Assembly (NCBI GenBank): GCA_016490735.1
Contig: JAEMWC010000032.1
Span: forward strand, 1,703,501-1,767,500
DNA length: 64,000 bases
Direction of reading: 5' to 3'
From: Pachyseris speciosa
Taxonomy: Eukaryota > Cnidaria > Anthozoa > Scleractinia > Pachyseridae
The notes under the pieces were generated by a model. It searched no databases. It was not told where the DNA came from and saw nothing but the letters and a program-made list of their open reading frames with translations. The position numbers and the translations under genes were made by a program. Position 1 is the stretch's first letter, and every line of letters begins with the position of its first letter. Positions 37,001-48,418 of this stretch are shown here, one piece after another.

Positions 37001-38885
37001 ACAGTGTCCCTGGAGCATATTTCAACATTGAAAAGGGGGAGAGGGGGTTGGCTATCAACAAAAAAATGTGTTCTTTCAATTATGGAAAGATGCTGATAGA
37101 AAGCGTTTGTTTGCTCAAATGTGTCAACACTTTTGTCCATGATTGTAGTTATTGTTGAAATTCTCCAAATTGTTTTTGAATATTTCCAGCGACTTTGTTT
37201 TATAAGACCTGGCCTGCAATGAGGGCTTGTAAACTCTTCAGAGTTGTTGAATGCTGAGTGGCAGGACTTCTTAGTTGAAGGGTTTTGGGTCAATGGAAAA
37301 TTAATACAGCACCTTTAGGCCACAAAAAATGAAGGTCCCAAACTGACCATTAGTGATATGTGCATGTAAGAAGCCATTCCACATATCACGGATACTTAGG
37401 GATGTAGGAATACTTTATCTTAATGCATGGCTGACTACTCTAAGGAGTTCTAACTCTCTGGGAGCCCTAAACTCTGAACCTTCGAAATTCAGGGTGCCCA
37501 GCATAGTAATTTTGTGCAAAAACCAAGATTTCCTCGTTGCCTAAAGGCAAAAGTAGGTCACCAGGGGCCCCTGGGCACTGCTAGAGCACAGTCCTGTAAT
37601 GTCATGAAAGATGTTTGTCATCATGGTTTGGAATGGTAGTTGAGTTAATCCCTTGTTTCACGATTGAGTCACGTGTATCTGTGGATCGCGACGTTTCTAC
37701 TGCTGTACTGCTGATCTTCATTAGGCGATGGTGCCGACTGGCTGTGTGCTGCTTCACCATTACCTGATGAAGACCAGGGCCCGGTTGTTCGAAAGCTGAT
37801 TAATGTTAACCCAGGATTAGGAGTTAATCGAAGTTTTCATCTCGCTTGTTGAGAAGGCTTTGTAAATCAAATTTTACGCTTGAAGTAAAGTTACTAGACC
37901 CAGCAGTATAGCGGTCCACATCCATGTGACTCAACAAATACAAACGATTTAACTCAATTATCATAGTTCATCTTGTTTTTGGGAACTGAATCACTGGAAA
38001 CAAAATATAGGTAACACCAAATGCTACATATACATTAAAGTTGAGATCAAACACGTTTTATTGCCTATATACAAACTTATCCAAGGTTTTGAATCATATC
38101 ATTCTCGGATAAGGACGTTAAATCGTAGGTCCCGTCTCACAACGCTTGTTTCTATTAACCTGTGGGACGATAAAGAACCCACATACTGTTCGAAAAGAGT
38201 AGGGGACGTAGTTCCCGGTGTGGCGATCTATCTCTGTCTCTCATCTGCCTTTCACATTCATGTGTGCGTTGGGTGGGTGGGTGAGATCAAATATGGACTG
38301 ATAGCGGCTGCCAGAGGCATCTTTACAGGCTGACGTCCGATTTCACTCCACAGAAGAACTGTAAAGCACCATGAAACCATGTAATATGTGCAGTGTATAA
38401 ATCCGTTATCATTACCTTTAGTAGCACAGTTTTGTATCGTAGATGTTCTGTATCTTAATGTTCTTTTCGCAGGTGAATATTGCTCTATCCCTTGGCACTC
38501 CATTTATCACCTTTCACCATCATTTGATGTACATGTTAGAGAAAGTCACCAGCAAGGCAGGTGAGAGTGATGGCGCACTGAGGGGTTGGGGTTTTGAAAG
38601 CTCAACACTGTTTGATTTTTTTTTCTTTCATTGGCTTGGACTGAAAAAATTATTGACGCAAATTCCTAATGCTTAATTTATACCGGCTATGTGAGGTGGC
38701 AAGTCGTTTTCAAAGTTGTGGTACAAATGCATGCTCCTATCTCTAAATGCTGGGAAGAACGCGAAGAAATACTGCAATTCTCATTTGTGACGCTTTGAAT
38801 TTTTCTTGCAGAGAGAAGGGTGTTTAGTGAACTGAAGAGCACGGCTGCTGTCCTAGACTATCTCAAAGAGCATTATAACATCTAA
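22288..38885 (+). CDS. DUS4L: tRNA-dihydrouridine(20a/20b) synthase DUS4L-like, complete, 11 exons
   Basis: Flavoenzyme reducing uridine to dihydrouridine in the D-loop of cytoplasmic tRNA (U20a/U20b in the family). Exons: 22288-22397, 26318-26344, 28684-28778, 29439-29514, 32064-32105, 32762-32896, 33328-33442, 34050-34143, 36759-36844, 38473-38560, 38812-38885. All introns are GT-AG and phases agree, giving 942 nt and 313 residues against about 317 in human. Motifs in order: CAPMVRYSK with the FMN-binding start, YTPMIVSDSFVKS, PLVVQFAA, the active-site segment LNCGCPQRWAM with catalytic Cys about residue 114, VSIKIRIHEN, ITVHGRT, VPVVANGDIKS, GVMAARGILSNPAMYAG, and the C-terminus DYLKEHYNI. 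Exon 2 is a 27-bp microexon (LPFRTLVR). It is transcribed away from p38. Introns hold most of the local transposons; none interrupts an exon. No AATAAA is evident in the first 150 bases after the stop. Confidence 0.96.
22451..25053. mobile_element. Outer inverted-repeat element in DUS4L intron 1
   Basis: Thirty-one-bp ends with one mismatch, beginning CGGTCGTTTCGCAAACGAGT and built of two direct copies of GTCGTTTCGCAAAC. Subterminal DNA is AT-rich with related phrases at both sides (GTTGATAATA, TTTCTTATACA). It contains the complete 22682-24706 element, so it is the older insertion. No coding capacity or convincing target duplication was seen. Confidence 0.75.
22682..24706. mobile_element. 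Non-autonomous DNA transposon, GTGACCCTCCA ends, 4-bp target duplication
   Basis: Left end GTGACCCTCCACGGGAAAA, right end its complement with one more change beyond, flanked by ACTT at 22678-22681 and 24707-24710. Subterminal regions are arrays of CCGTTAG/GCGTTAG phrases (about 22720-22960 and 24470-24660). The centre has no recognised domain; two overlapping short readings near 24023-24316 are not gene-like. It shares its terminus with the 30008-31743 element. The superfamily was not determined. Confidence 0.8.
25064..26046. mobile_element. Inverted-repeat element rich in ATCGA motifs
   Basis: GTCTTTTATAAACAGGACGT at the left faces ACGTCCTGTATAAACGAC at the right. Both ends continue into runs of TCGAT/ATCGAC. 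A degenerate copy of the CGTTCCCAGGGTCTCTCCTC foldback family lies at about 25613-25680. Non-coding. It begins 10 bp after the outer 22451-25053 element. Confidence 0.65.
26345..28683. other. DUS4L intron 2: degenerate palindromic SINE, otherwise featureless
   Basis: At about 26748-26907 a decayed copy of the GCAGTTGTGA...GCCTGAAAAA SINE family is followed by its own inverted copy (TTTTTTCAGGCTTTC...). C-rich tracts lie at about 27085-27190. The rest, about 27200-28680, is AT-rich with no recognised gene or repeat. Confidence 0.5.
28965..29100 (-). repeat. Degenerate tRNA-derived SINE fragment
   Basis: Contains GCCTGAAAAAAAAATCATGC and GGATTTGAACCCACT. The complement of the latter is a weak B-box. 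It is related to the better copy at 30939-31400. Confidence 0.5.
30008..31743. mobile_element. Second GTGACCCTC-ended transposon, AATT target duplication, in DUS4L intron 4
   Basis: Ends GTGACCCTCCATGGGATTTT and its complement with one change, extending through about 45 bp of GATGCTAAAGGTGAAAGC. Flanked by AATT at 30004-30007 and 31744-31747. The first 16 terminal bases nearly match those of 22682-24706, yet the interiors differ. A composite SINE is nested inside at 30939-31400. A 96-residue reading at 30653-30943 is not recognised and lies in transposon DNA. Confidence 0.8.
30939..31400. mobile_element. Composite tRNA-derived SINE (direct plus inverted units) with 11-bp target duplication
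   Basis: CTTTGCAATCA precedes (30928-30938) and follows (31401-31411) the insert. Unit 1 starts AATGAAGAATGATCCTCGCAG and contains, on the minus strand, a tRNA-like segment at about 31015-31090 with A-box TAGCTCAGTTGG and B-box GGTTCAAACC. A second unit starts at 31190 in the same orientation and is at once followed by an inverted copy, making a near-perfect palindrome at about 31193-31357. Anticodon-loop geometry is poor (C where U33 is expected), so it is not a functional tRNA. Confidence 0.8.
32289..32437. mobile_element. Short foldback element in DUS4L intron 5
   Basis: TATATAGAGGATATTACATG near 32289 and the complement of TAGAACATCACACGGCCACT near 32405-32430 form imperfect inverted arms enclosing GAAGAAATAGTG. 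Non-coding. Confidence 0.5.
34391..34931. mobile_element. Palindromic tRNA-SINE dimer with 13-bp target duplication
   Basis: TATCAATAAACGA flanks it at 34378-34390 and 34932-34944. Each arm carries the same tRNA-like segment in opposite orientation: plus strand at about 34810-34882 (CCCATAGCTCAGTGGTTAGA, then GGGTTCGACTCCCG) and minus strand at about 34473-34545. The centre is AT-rich (TTCATATGAATTATTC). The tRNA-like parts lack a proper anticodon loop. It lies in DUS4L intron 8. Confidence 0.85.
35116..36088. mobile_element. Nested inverted-repeat elements in DUS4L intron 8
   Basis: The outer arms, about 60 bp, start TGTCACCTGATACTAAGCCA and end with the complement of TATCACTTGATACTTAGCCA. 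Inside, a second inverted pair (about 35662-35998) has TCAGAGCAAAACCAACCTAT facing ATAGGTCGGTTATGCTCTCA. Relatives of the outer arms occur at about 51700-51750 and 52020-52110. Confidence 0.7.
37484..37600. repeat. Dispersed repeat, copy 2 (copy 1 at 7549-7660)
   Basis: It matches 7549-7660 over the CATAGTAATTTTGTGCA...GAGCACAGTCCTG stretch. Further right, about 37770-37840, lies a junction between CCTGATGAAGACCAGG and another repeat phrase. Confidence 0.6.
38090..38260 (+). repeat. Truncated SINE body
   Basis: TCTCGGATAAGGACGTTAAA and GTAGGTCCCGTCTCACAAC match the body of the SINE at 46161-46597, but the tRNA-like head is missing here. Confidence 0.6.
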
Positions 38886-40507
38886 CAAAGGAACAGCACT
38901 TCAGGTGATTCAAAAACACGTGCAGATGTCATAAGTTGGACATATCCACGATTTTCGGGCCGAAATTTACCCGTAGTTCCCTCACTCTTACAGCGAGAAA
39001 GTGCATTGTACTTTAAATTAATGCTTGTCCTTCCCAATAACCCAGTTCAGCTGATTCATTTTTTGAGTGTTGCTCGAATTTCTGTCTGCTCTACAGTTAT
39101 AGACTAGATGAATCGCAGCATCGTAGGAATCTTACAGTTAGAGATATCAGAGACATTTTGACTGGCTGGCTGGCATTTTGATTTAAGAAGTTGTTTTCTT
39201 TTACTGCAGTCACGAGTAACCAGCCAATTGCTTGTCCTTTCAGTGAACAGTGCAAGTGCAAAGCAGTCAAGATTGACCGCGAAATCCACGCTGTGAAAAA
39301 TGCGTCAGTATTCTGCAAGACTGAAGCAAAAGCTGCCACAACTCCACCTTGGTGTCAATACTTGGTTCACAGTTACGACTGACAACAAACTCATAAGAAC
39401 GGGAACAGCTTCGTTGTAAGGGCGGCCCTCAACCGACAGAAGCGTCGCATGGAGAGTGGGAAGTATGTAAGCAGACTCCGCATCACAAGCAAGCAACGCA
39501 TGCCGTGATGATACTAGCTTAGGGTAGACCAGTTTTGGTTGGTAGGTTTTCTATGATCCATTGCCACATGACCGCCCAAGTAATGGAGTAATGGTTGCTA
39601 AGGCAGGTAGATAAACTCAGAAACAACAGAGGACCAGGGCCAGAGGTGCATAACGACAAGCAATCAACTACATTCTGAGACATAACTACCTCACTCCCAC
39701 TGGTGGGGATGGCTATGATGTCATGTCAGGAGATAGATAGGCTCCATTAGGCTCCATTACCAGCCTCTGCTTCGGCCCCCCGCGAAGAGTCTCTTCTCGG
39801 GGAGGATAACCCGGACCCGAGTGAGCGGCGGAAATCGAGCCTACGAGGTAGATAGCATGGTATAAACTTTGTTGGAAGGTACAAACTATCGGAGCAAAAC
39901 AGAGAAATTACAAAATGTCTTTTTCATGTTTCGAGATTCGAGGTTAAAATTTGTTGAAATCTACGTTTCGGTCATTTAAAAAATTAAAAGACAATATGGC
40001 GGACTATCGTTTTTGCTTCGTAAGCGCACTTCAAGACACCTTGTGACAGTCAAGTGAAAAGTAAAATGCCACGGTAGAAAACCCGCAGGAAAACACGTCT
40101 TGTGAAATATTAAATGACACCGATAAATCATCACAGAAAAGTCGGTTTTAACAAATTTTAACCCGGGAAGATCCCGAAATTTAAAGATGAGAGATGACAG
40201 ACTCAGCGATACAGTCAAAACGGAGAAAATTGAAAGGCCTTTCCAGTGCAAAGGAGGCCTCTTCATTTGTCACTCTAACTTTTGTAACTCTAAAATATTG
40301 AACTTAACTGTGCAAAATTGTCTGTGAGCAATGCAAGTGTACTTCACTTTCCAAACAGTTGAAGAAACATTTTGCTCCACCTTTAAGATTACAGTATTGT
40401 CTAAATAATGGAGACGTCTCAGTGGAATGATTTAAATTGAACCATACTGGTTTTCTCTCACCACGAAGAGTATTCAGCTGACTATACACGATGGTACTAT
40501 CGGCTTA

Positions 40508-40780
40508 CGGTCAGTATAAAATGCAAGTTGAGAAGAGACAGTTTTGGTCTCAGTCTGCAATTTATACCTAGTCTGCAGTCTGCAATCTGCATTTTATACC
40601 TAGTCTGCATTTTATACCCAGTAAGCAGTCTGCAGTCTGCATTTTATACCCAGTCTACAGTCTGCATTTTACACTTAGTCTGCAGTCTGCATTTTATACC
40701 CAGTCTGCAGTCTGCATTTTATACCCAGTCCACAATCTGCATTTTATACCCAGTCTGCAGTCTGCATTTTATACTGACCG
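40508..40780. mobile_element. Minisatellite-cored transposon with 18-bp perfect inverted ends and 10-bp target duplication
   Basis: The ends are CGGTCAGTATAAAATGCA and its exact complement. TATCGGCTTA is found directly outside both (40498-40507 and 40781-40790). The interior is a run of ~20-30-bp units of the type CAGTCTGCATTTTATACC, which resemble the inner part of the terminal repeat. Ten-bp duplications are typical of Mutator-like elements. No transposase is encoded. Confidence 0.85.
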
Positions 40781-41140
40781 TATCGGCTTAAGAGCTGGCC
40801 CTTAGTTGCCCAACTAATTGTCAATACTTCAGCTCGGGAAATCTGGTTTCAGTTTCAGTTTATTCGCACTTATATTTTAATACAGACATAGGTGAGGAAC
40901 AGACTAACAGATTTGATGCAAAACTAAACGACTAACTATTTCACCAGGAGAAACCACACTTTTAGAAATATTTAGCGCTTTATGCTTAAAATTCTAATAA
41001 ATCATGCATCAGAATTTGAGGAATATGTAAAGAAGAAATGGTAGGATTAATACCGTAGTAAATGATTACATTAACACGACTAGTGATCGATAGAGTAGTT
41101 TTCTTGTGTTAGTATACTCAAGCTCACTGCTAGTGACTGT

Positions 41141-42033
41141 AGGGCCGTTTCAAACCGTCATGCTACTGCCGTGCGGAGCTAAAGTGATCGCATTCAGCAC
41201 GACAGTAACCAAGTCGAGCCAATACCGTGTAGCACGGCAAGCCCCGTCGTACTACACGGCAGTAGCACGACTTTGTTTCAAACGTCGTGTCACTGTCGTT
41301 CCGAACTCAATTCATAAAAATTATAAATGCTATGTACACACATTACAAAAACTGGCGAAACCCAGAGCACTTTCCTCTTGCGTATGTCTGAGGACGGTTT
41401 GTTTTGAAAATTAGACTGAATGCACCTTACCCCTTTCACCTTTTCCAATAACATGTCAACCCCGTTCCCAGATTCTCTCCTCTTCCCGCCCCCTGGAGCG
41501 AGAGCGAAGGGGAGTGGGGGCACCAGGGGAAGGGAAGAGGAGAGACCCTGGGAACGAGGTTGAAAACGTAGCGTTTTTCTCCAGTTTTGGACTTTTTTAT
41601 GGGCTTCGATTCGTTCAAAACTTACGATAAACTAAGCAACATTTGGTACATGACCGAGTCAGAAGGGGTGTGGGTATATTTCTGCTTTGACGTCACAAAC
41701 TGCATTGCATATATCTTTACAAAGACTTAACGTGATGGCACCATAAACCGCGATGCCAATCAGTCTGTGACGTCAAACCAGGAATAGATTACAGCTCGGT
41801 TTTGTGACATGATGGCTACATTTCGTAACTTTTACAGCCTATAAAAAGTCGATATTTCGTTTAAAAATACGCTAAAAGGCGCAATGCGTTTCGAACAGGT
41901 GTAAAGATTTATTTTAGCGAAAACAATATTTGGGGCTAGGGGGACTCTGAATTCGACGACTGAAACTAAGTCGCACTTTAGTCGAGCGTTGAGCCAGCTT
42001 AGCACGGCATTGGTACGACGTTTGAAAGGGGCT
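41141..42033. mobile_element. Inverted-repeat element with nested foldback
   Basis: GGGCCGTTTCAAACCGTCAT and TGCTACTGCCGTGC at the left are echoed in complement at the right (GCACGGCATTGGTACGACGT, TTTGAAAGGGGC). Nested at 41459-41562 is a copy of the CGTTCCCAGGGTCTCTCC foldback family. Non-coding; Harbinger-like termini are possible. Confidence 0.6.
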
Positions 42034-42821
42034 TAAGTCTGTGTAAAGTCTAAAGTATGTGTTGTGGAAGTAAACCATGAAGTGTGTGCCTGCATACCGT
42101 AATCAGTAAAAGAGCTGAAAATGTAATCAAAATGTGAAAACATTGCTTTTAACTGGGAGGTTTCTCATTAGGGCCTGTCTGTATTAGCGTTACGGTTGGT
42201 GAAACAACAGTAAAACTGAAAATCCATGAATAAGGTCAGCGTTGTGGTCATTTAATCCACTCTGATGATGCACATGATTTCACTTACTCAAGGACTAGGC
42301 TGCTTCGCGGGCGTAATCGAACCCCGGTTAGCAACGTCAAGTACGAGTCATGAAACCGATCCACTAACAGAAGTCAATCAGCAACAAGGAGCAAAGAAAC
42401 GTTTGCTCGGATATTTGCATAAATTATTTTTCCTCAAGTGGAAAGTTGTTAAAAGGGCAACATTTGTATTACTACAGCGGTTATACCAGCAATTTTCTGC
42501 TTGTAAAGACGATGCTATTTACCTAAAAAGTTACGTCTCAAGAGCGGTAGCCTCGCAGCTCCTATAAGCTCTAAATTTCAGTGGAAGGGATAGTGTCGCA
42601 GCCCTATTGCCGCAAGAGTGGAGCAAAAATCATTCGCGTAGCCAGACTGTTGAAGCCATGAAACTTTTCCGCGAAAAATCCTACTCGGTGGGTTTTGTTG
42701 CAATGTTTTTGGCTGTCGTGTTCCCAGAGCGAGTGTGGATGCACTTACGATGATATTTTTTGGGAAACAGCGTCTCACCTTTACATGAAAAAATCGCGAT
42801 TTTATGTAGTTGCGGCTCGGA

Positions 42822-43215
42822 AGCCTGCGTGGCAGGCACTAGAAAGGGAAATCAGACGCGCGCATAAAGTGAGGTAGAGAGAGCGCGAAGCGCGACAGGA
42901 AAGAACGTCACCTACGTGTAGCCGTACCCATCCCCCGAGGAAAAACATTTTTCCTCGTGGGGTGGATACGGCTACACTTAGGCTAGAGATAAGGAATCGA
43001 AACTGCAATCTTGGACAATTCAAATGAAAAATTTAGACCACCCCTCCCCCTATTTCAATGATGGAAAAATGGCGCGTTTTGGGTTGAGCGCGAATTCATC
43101 ATTGATTTGGGGGAGGGGGTTATTCTCATTTTATTCTGTCCGAGATTGTGGCTTTCCTTTCGCGCGCGTCCGATTTTCCATTACCCTCCCCTCTCCTGCG
43201 CCTGCCACGCAGGCC
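42822..43215. mobile_element. MITE with GCCTGCGTGGCAGGC ends
   Basis: AGCCTGCGTGGCAGGC at the left faces GCCTGCCACGCAGGCC at the right. A strong internal hairpin (GTGTAGCCGTACCCATCC, about 42917-42978) lies within. Non-coding. Confidence 0.65.
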
Positions 43216-44470
43216 AATTCCTGCGAAAAGCTGGAGACAGATACAGGAGTTTATTATCGCGCGTGGATTTCTGTGTATAAGGGCAATTAAGACAAATTAA
43301 GTATACGCTATTAACGGTAACGGTACGTTAATTGAAACGGAACTGAAACGGAACCAGCAATAACTTTGACGTTATAGACGACCTTTGAATTCTTGTTTGA
43401 TGGCGGTGCTCAACGTGATTTTGTCTACAATGATGGAAAAGCGAAGATCGCTGAAATCAGAGTTTGAGAAACGTACAATGTAGAGCCCAGTAACAGCAGT
43501 CAGAAGGGACATATAGACCTTCCGGGAAATTGGGTGGGACCTCGACTGGGAAAATGTGTACGTTTTGACGGATTTGTGAGGCGTTGACAGACATGGTAGA
43601 AGACAAGGGGTAAAGCAATTATGATGTCACTGCAGCACCCTTTAGTGGCATGTAAGGAGCTGCTAACAGAAACCTTTAGGGACGGTTTATAATTAAACAA
43701 GGGATTTTCTGCTGAAGCAGATACCTCACCCAAGGGGCACTTTGTCTTGCAAGATTCCCCAACCCCCTAGGGAAATTCCTCAAGTTTGCTTGACTGATTT
43801 TACAATCCCCCTGGTTAGCCCAGGGGTCGATGCCATGGGGAAGCCGATAACCGGCCCACAGTCTTTGATTTGACCAGCTTTACACAAAGTTTCAATCAAC
43901 ATCCAAGGGTTTTTCCCGTGAGTTTTTTCAGGGTAAACGTAAGTTACGGCTTCTGAACAGTGTTCAGTGTAACGTGAATTTCATCACACAATGGATCACT
44001 CTATGAAAGATCTCATATGGAGTTCTGTAACACTGTAGAGCAAGAACCAGGGTCGAGTAGTTCTGGTTTAACTACTATGGTAACCAACATGTTTTGATTA
44101 CAGTTAAACCAGGATTGGTGCTCATCAGGCTTCAAGCAACTCAGCCTAAAGGTCACAACTATCGGCTTATTTGTTATTATTTCATATGCATGTTAATTAG
44201 CCCTCTTTGCCTCATTTCCACTTCAAACTTCTTTTGTATTTTCTACACATATCACAAAGAGGACTAATTAACATGCAAACAAAAGAATAATTAAACAACT
44301 GCAGGCAGATCTCTGCACAAATCTGCATGCTAAGGATATTATTTTGATAAAGGATAACCTGAGCATTAGTCCCCTGTTCCCCTTTCCCCACTAAAGAAGC
44401 CAACAAAGGAAAGTCTGAAACTCAAGCTCTAAATAGAAATAGGGCAAAAAGAGCACAGGGAAAAGGGAAT
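43216..44470. other. Intergenic, no gene recognised
   Basis: It holds only a foldback at about 44170-44300 (TGCATGTTAATTAG on both arms). An isolated 100-residue reading at 42265-42567, left of this interval, matched nothing recognisable. Confidence 0.4.
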
Positions 44471-44476
44471 TTTATT
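44471..44476 (-). terminator. Polyadenylation signal AATAAA of LSM3
   Basis: AATAAA on the minus strand, about 200 bases after the LSM3 stop codon. Confidence 0.5.
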
Positions 44477-44676
44477 TTCATACATGTATCTGAGAGACAG
44501 CACAGTAAAATAGTCTCTAGGACAGCATGTTGTACAAGTCACTCTTAATCTCAAAACTACGCTTTGTCTTTTGCCTTGGAGAAAACTTAACAGAACTGTT
44601 TTCCTGGAGATCTTTCTTGAGTTTTCTCCTATTTTCACCAGTCACCCTGATGTTACACTGTTATGTCAACTGGTTT

Positions 44677-46250
44677 CTATAACCCAACACGCAATGGTGG
44701 AGACACTAAAATAACACCATCTCCTCTCACAAACAGCATTGGAATGTTCCTTTTTGTTGTCTGTTGGGAAAAATGACAAAATGTACAGTTATTGCATATT
44801 ATAACTGTGTTAACATGTGTATCTCTCTGTCAAGCTGCAAGGTAGCCTGCATGGCTGGTGGCTTTGTTGGGGAGTGCACAAGCCAGCGGGGAAACTGCGA
44901 CAACAAGCAGCGAAGCTGCAAGGAAAAACCACCTGCCTCCTCCTTATTCCCAGTTTAAAAACCTTATTACAGCTTTTGATGAGTTGTGTGGGACTCGTTT
45001 GCCTCTCCCCCCCAGGACAGGCTGATACACAGGTTAGGGACTGACGTCAACAACAGTCGCTCAATGGAGTTTCAGACAACAGCTCCATTGCCGTGCGTTT
45101 CAGGGACACTTCCGAAATCTGCTCATTGAAATTATAATCACACACATTCTAGTTGAGGACAATATTATTCTTTGGGAGCGCATATACTGTGAAGATCATG
45201 CTCTTGCCAAAGCCCATGGACTCCTTACAGACTGAGACTTTTTTTGACAGACTTGTTGACAGATTGACAAGTAGCCGACCAATCAGAATTTCCATTTCAC
45301 AGAACCGAGTAATTAAAAAACAATAAAACATCCGCGGTCATCCTTTTTCCTCCTTTTTTGCCAGTAATTTTTTAACTTTTCGCGCACCCCGCATGGCTCC
45401 GAGGAACAAAGGATGACCGCTCGTGGTCTAACAAGCATGATAAAATTTACATGTCCAATCTTTGTGGCATTTGCAATGGCTCATCCTTGCCTTACATTTG
45501 TACCATTGAAAATCACCATCAAGATCTCCCACTTGTATTTTATCAATTACATTTACATTTACTCTCAATTGTTCAGTTTCTACAGTTTGTACATTGTAAA
45601 ATGTGGCTGGACTACAACTGAACTGATAGGAACAACACTAAGAAAATGAACACTTCACCATAAACTGCTTTGATCTCCTTTGCTGAGTGATGACACAGCA
45701 TTTCTGGTGTTGAAAAAGTACAGGTGCAGGGAGAATAAAATTATCACCTCTCTGAGATTCCTTGTGATCATTTCCAATCAAACAAGTACACAATTTCTGC
45801 AATTCATTCCTCCAATCATCTAAAAACTAGGCTAAAGACAAAGAGTTTTAGCGATGAACTGTGGGGCATGCCCAAGGGAAGCTTAAACTGACATATACCT
45901 TGAAAAGCTCTTCATAAGTCTCTTCATCTATTTCAACAGTGGTAATAGTTTCTTCAACCTCACTCAGGATCATGTTGAGATGCTGATCATATGCCTGACA
46001 ATGCAAAAATGTAAAATAAGCATAGTGTTACCCCTCGGCAATATCACTATAAAGCACATAATGTAATTTGATTTCTCTGCCAGTGTCTACTACTACCCAT
46101 AATATTATAATATTAATAACTATTATCTATCACTTTCCAGTTATTTTTTTTATATAAACCACTGACTGGTTAACTCAGTGGTAGAGCACCGACTACTGTG
46201 CAGGAGGTTGTGGGTTCAAACCCTGGCCGGACCAACACTCAGGGTCTTTT

Positions 46251-46282
<32 letters not shown>

Positions 46283-48418
46283 TGCAAACGGTTAGACTTT
46301 CTAGTCTTCTCGGATAAGGACAATAAACCGTAGGTCCTGTCTCACAACTCTTCATAAAATTATTCTCCGATTCTGTGGGACGTAAAATAACCACTAGGGA
46401 TGTAATAAAACTCTGGCAGTGACCACCTCTAGTGTCTGTCTTAATTTGATATTGACATTACGGGGGCACTCATAACTCAACTTCATTAATTGTAAGCTGC
46501 ATTATAAGCAATCTGGCAAAGTCCCTCGGCCAGTGTTGTAATGTACTTTTGAATATTGCATAGAAAATGCGCAATAGAAATGTGATATATTATTATTGGG
46601 CCACAGAGAAGGCCATGACCTAACATAGGTTTTATATACACTCCCTCTCTTGCCTCTGAAATGCCACCTTAAGGAGGTACTGTCACACCAGTACTTGTTA
46701 TAAGTTTGTCCAAATTATGAGGAAGTATATTTTCTGTTACATGTACATGAATGGCTCCAGGTAACACAAAGGGATACATTTCAAACAATTACTATTTCTT
46801 GGAGGTAGCAGAAACTAGCATTATATATTATTTTATGGTGAATTTCCCAAGACATAAGGCAAAACTTGAAAAATTTAGCCTAACGTTTTCAAGCTGCAGT
46901 CAATTTCCTACTCACCATCTGCAGCCATAGACAACAACAGCAAATAGTTTCAACGTACATAGTTACATATTAAGTTCTTCGTAGGAAAACTGCAATTTTT
47001 TTAACTGTACATGTACCACTGAACATTGCAAACACATGTTTGGTTTGACTTCTGATCCAAATTACAAGACAGTTCCCCTTTAACTAACATCTGTTGTCAA
47101 TACTACAGCTTAGAAATTCCAAAACTTGGGGTTCATTCCCTGAAAATTTCTACTACTCAAAATTTTACCTTCCAGAAAGGAACAGAACAGTTTAAACTCT
47201 GTGTTTAACCTTACACAGATATTCCTTTTAAAAGGCGTAAAGCAATCTGAGAACACAGGAAACATGACTTGCCATTTTGCTTTAACATTCTCACTGCATG
47301 GCAGTGATCACCTGTGATGATAGAATGAACATGTTTGAACTGATGCTGAACTTATGCTGATGTTGCTGTTCCTTGTTACAGCACCTGATAAAGTTTTCAG
47401 CTAAAGAAATATTTCTACACAGCCACATGCATTACTCTCATGCTGTTTCCCATGAGCATGCAGAACTAAATATGCGCCAGGGTTGTGCAGAAATCTCACC
47501 CTGACAAACTGAACCTTTGAGTCTGCTCACACAAGTAAACCTTCATTTGTGGCCCCATTGTGGAACTTGGAAATAGACAAAACCTGGGCCAGGGCCAATG
47601 GGCTACCCTAATAATAATTTATAAAACAATATATTATATTGAAAACTATTATAAAAATGACCAATAATTATTTTTTATAATAATCCTGAATACCCGAGTT
47701 ATAGATGCCATGCAGTTGTTGTCATTCTCATGAACTAAATTATGAGTTGAGGGAAGGAATTACAGACCTACGTGTGTAAAAAAAACTTACATTATTAATG
47801 GAATTTGCCACATTTGCAAGAGCATTGGAGGAAAGTTTTCAAGACTCAACAGTCTAAAATAACGGTACAGCTCCCAGACTTGATTGCGAATTCTGAAAGT
47901 GAGAATGAAGCCGAAAGGAATGCTATGCGGTACTGTCGCAGCTGAGACTACAAGTTCAGCTTCTTTGGGAAAGCAAATTTCTCGGTGTCTTCATAATACA
48001 AAACGTAAGCTTAAGCTTATTCATTTGTAGAACGAGTCTGTTTGAAGTGAACAGGGTCCTCGTGCCTAATACAGAGACTTAAGCTTGTCAAGAGTAAAGA
48101 CAAGACTTGTCTCTTCGTCGGTGTAAGTATCAAAGATACCTGTTTCGAAAATGAAAAAATCAGTTTCGAAACAATTGAAAATTAAGCGGATTACTTTCAG
48201 TTTAACACGCTGAAGTCTAAAACCTGTTTTGACACTTCTCGCCTCAAAGAGAAAACGTTTTCGTTAACCAGTTGACTTGTTCTGAAACAACTTACGTGAA
48301 GTTTCCCCCTGAGTTCTCTATCGTTCCTCAGCTTTACGTAAATCCGTTCATCAAGGCTGAGACGTATAAGATCAAGCGGTTCTTCCACCGTATTCGCTGC
48401 AACCTCTTCTTCCGCCAT
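44677..48418 (-). CDS. LSM3: U6 snRNA-associated Sm-like protein LSm3, complete, 3 exons
   Basis: Subunit of the heptameric LSm2-8 ring (nuclear, binds the U6 snRNA 3' end in splicing) and of LSm1-7 (cytoplasmic mRNA decapping). Exons: 48418-48296, 45994-45899, 44760-44677, all phase 0 and GT-AG. The product is 100 residues; human is 102. Exon 1 gives [20 protein letters not shown] and [11 protein letters not shown]. Exon 2 gives [16 protein letters not shown] and TYEELFK, completing the Sm1 motif. Exon 3 gives [18 protein letters not shown], the Sm2 motif with the RGD-type RNA-contact turn, and ends PPLRVGL. The start at 48418 ([13 protein letters not shown]) fits the family; an in-frame ATG at 48433 would add five residues. 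The start context AAAATGGCGGAAG contains a YY1-like ATGGCGG. Intron 1 (2.3 kb) holds a SINE at 46161-46597; the rest of both introns shows nothing clear apart from a small foldback at about 45331-45424. Confidence 0.97.
46161..46597 (+). mobile_element. tRNA-derived SINE in LSM3 intron 1
   Basis: Head with A-box-like TTAACTCAGTGGTAGAGC and B-box GGGTTCAAACCC (about 46210-46226), a body with TCTCGGATAAGGACAATAAA and GTAGGTCCTGTCTCACAAC, and a short (ATT)n tail. The head cannot fold as a normal tRNA anticodon arm. It is on the strand opposite to LSM3. Confidence 0.8.

Noticed and set aside
37765..37805. Another hammerhead (CTGATGA ... CGAAA)
   Set aside because: CTGATGA and CGAAAG belong to two different repeats joined there; stem II does not pair and GAAAC is absent.
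42265..42567. 100-residue plus-strand reading
   Set aside because: There is no recognisable family, signal peptide or neighbouring exon; chance length is plausible in this much DNA.
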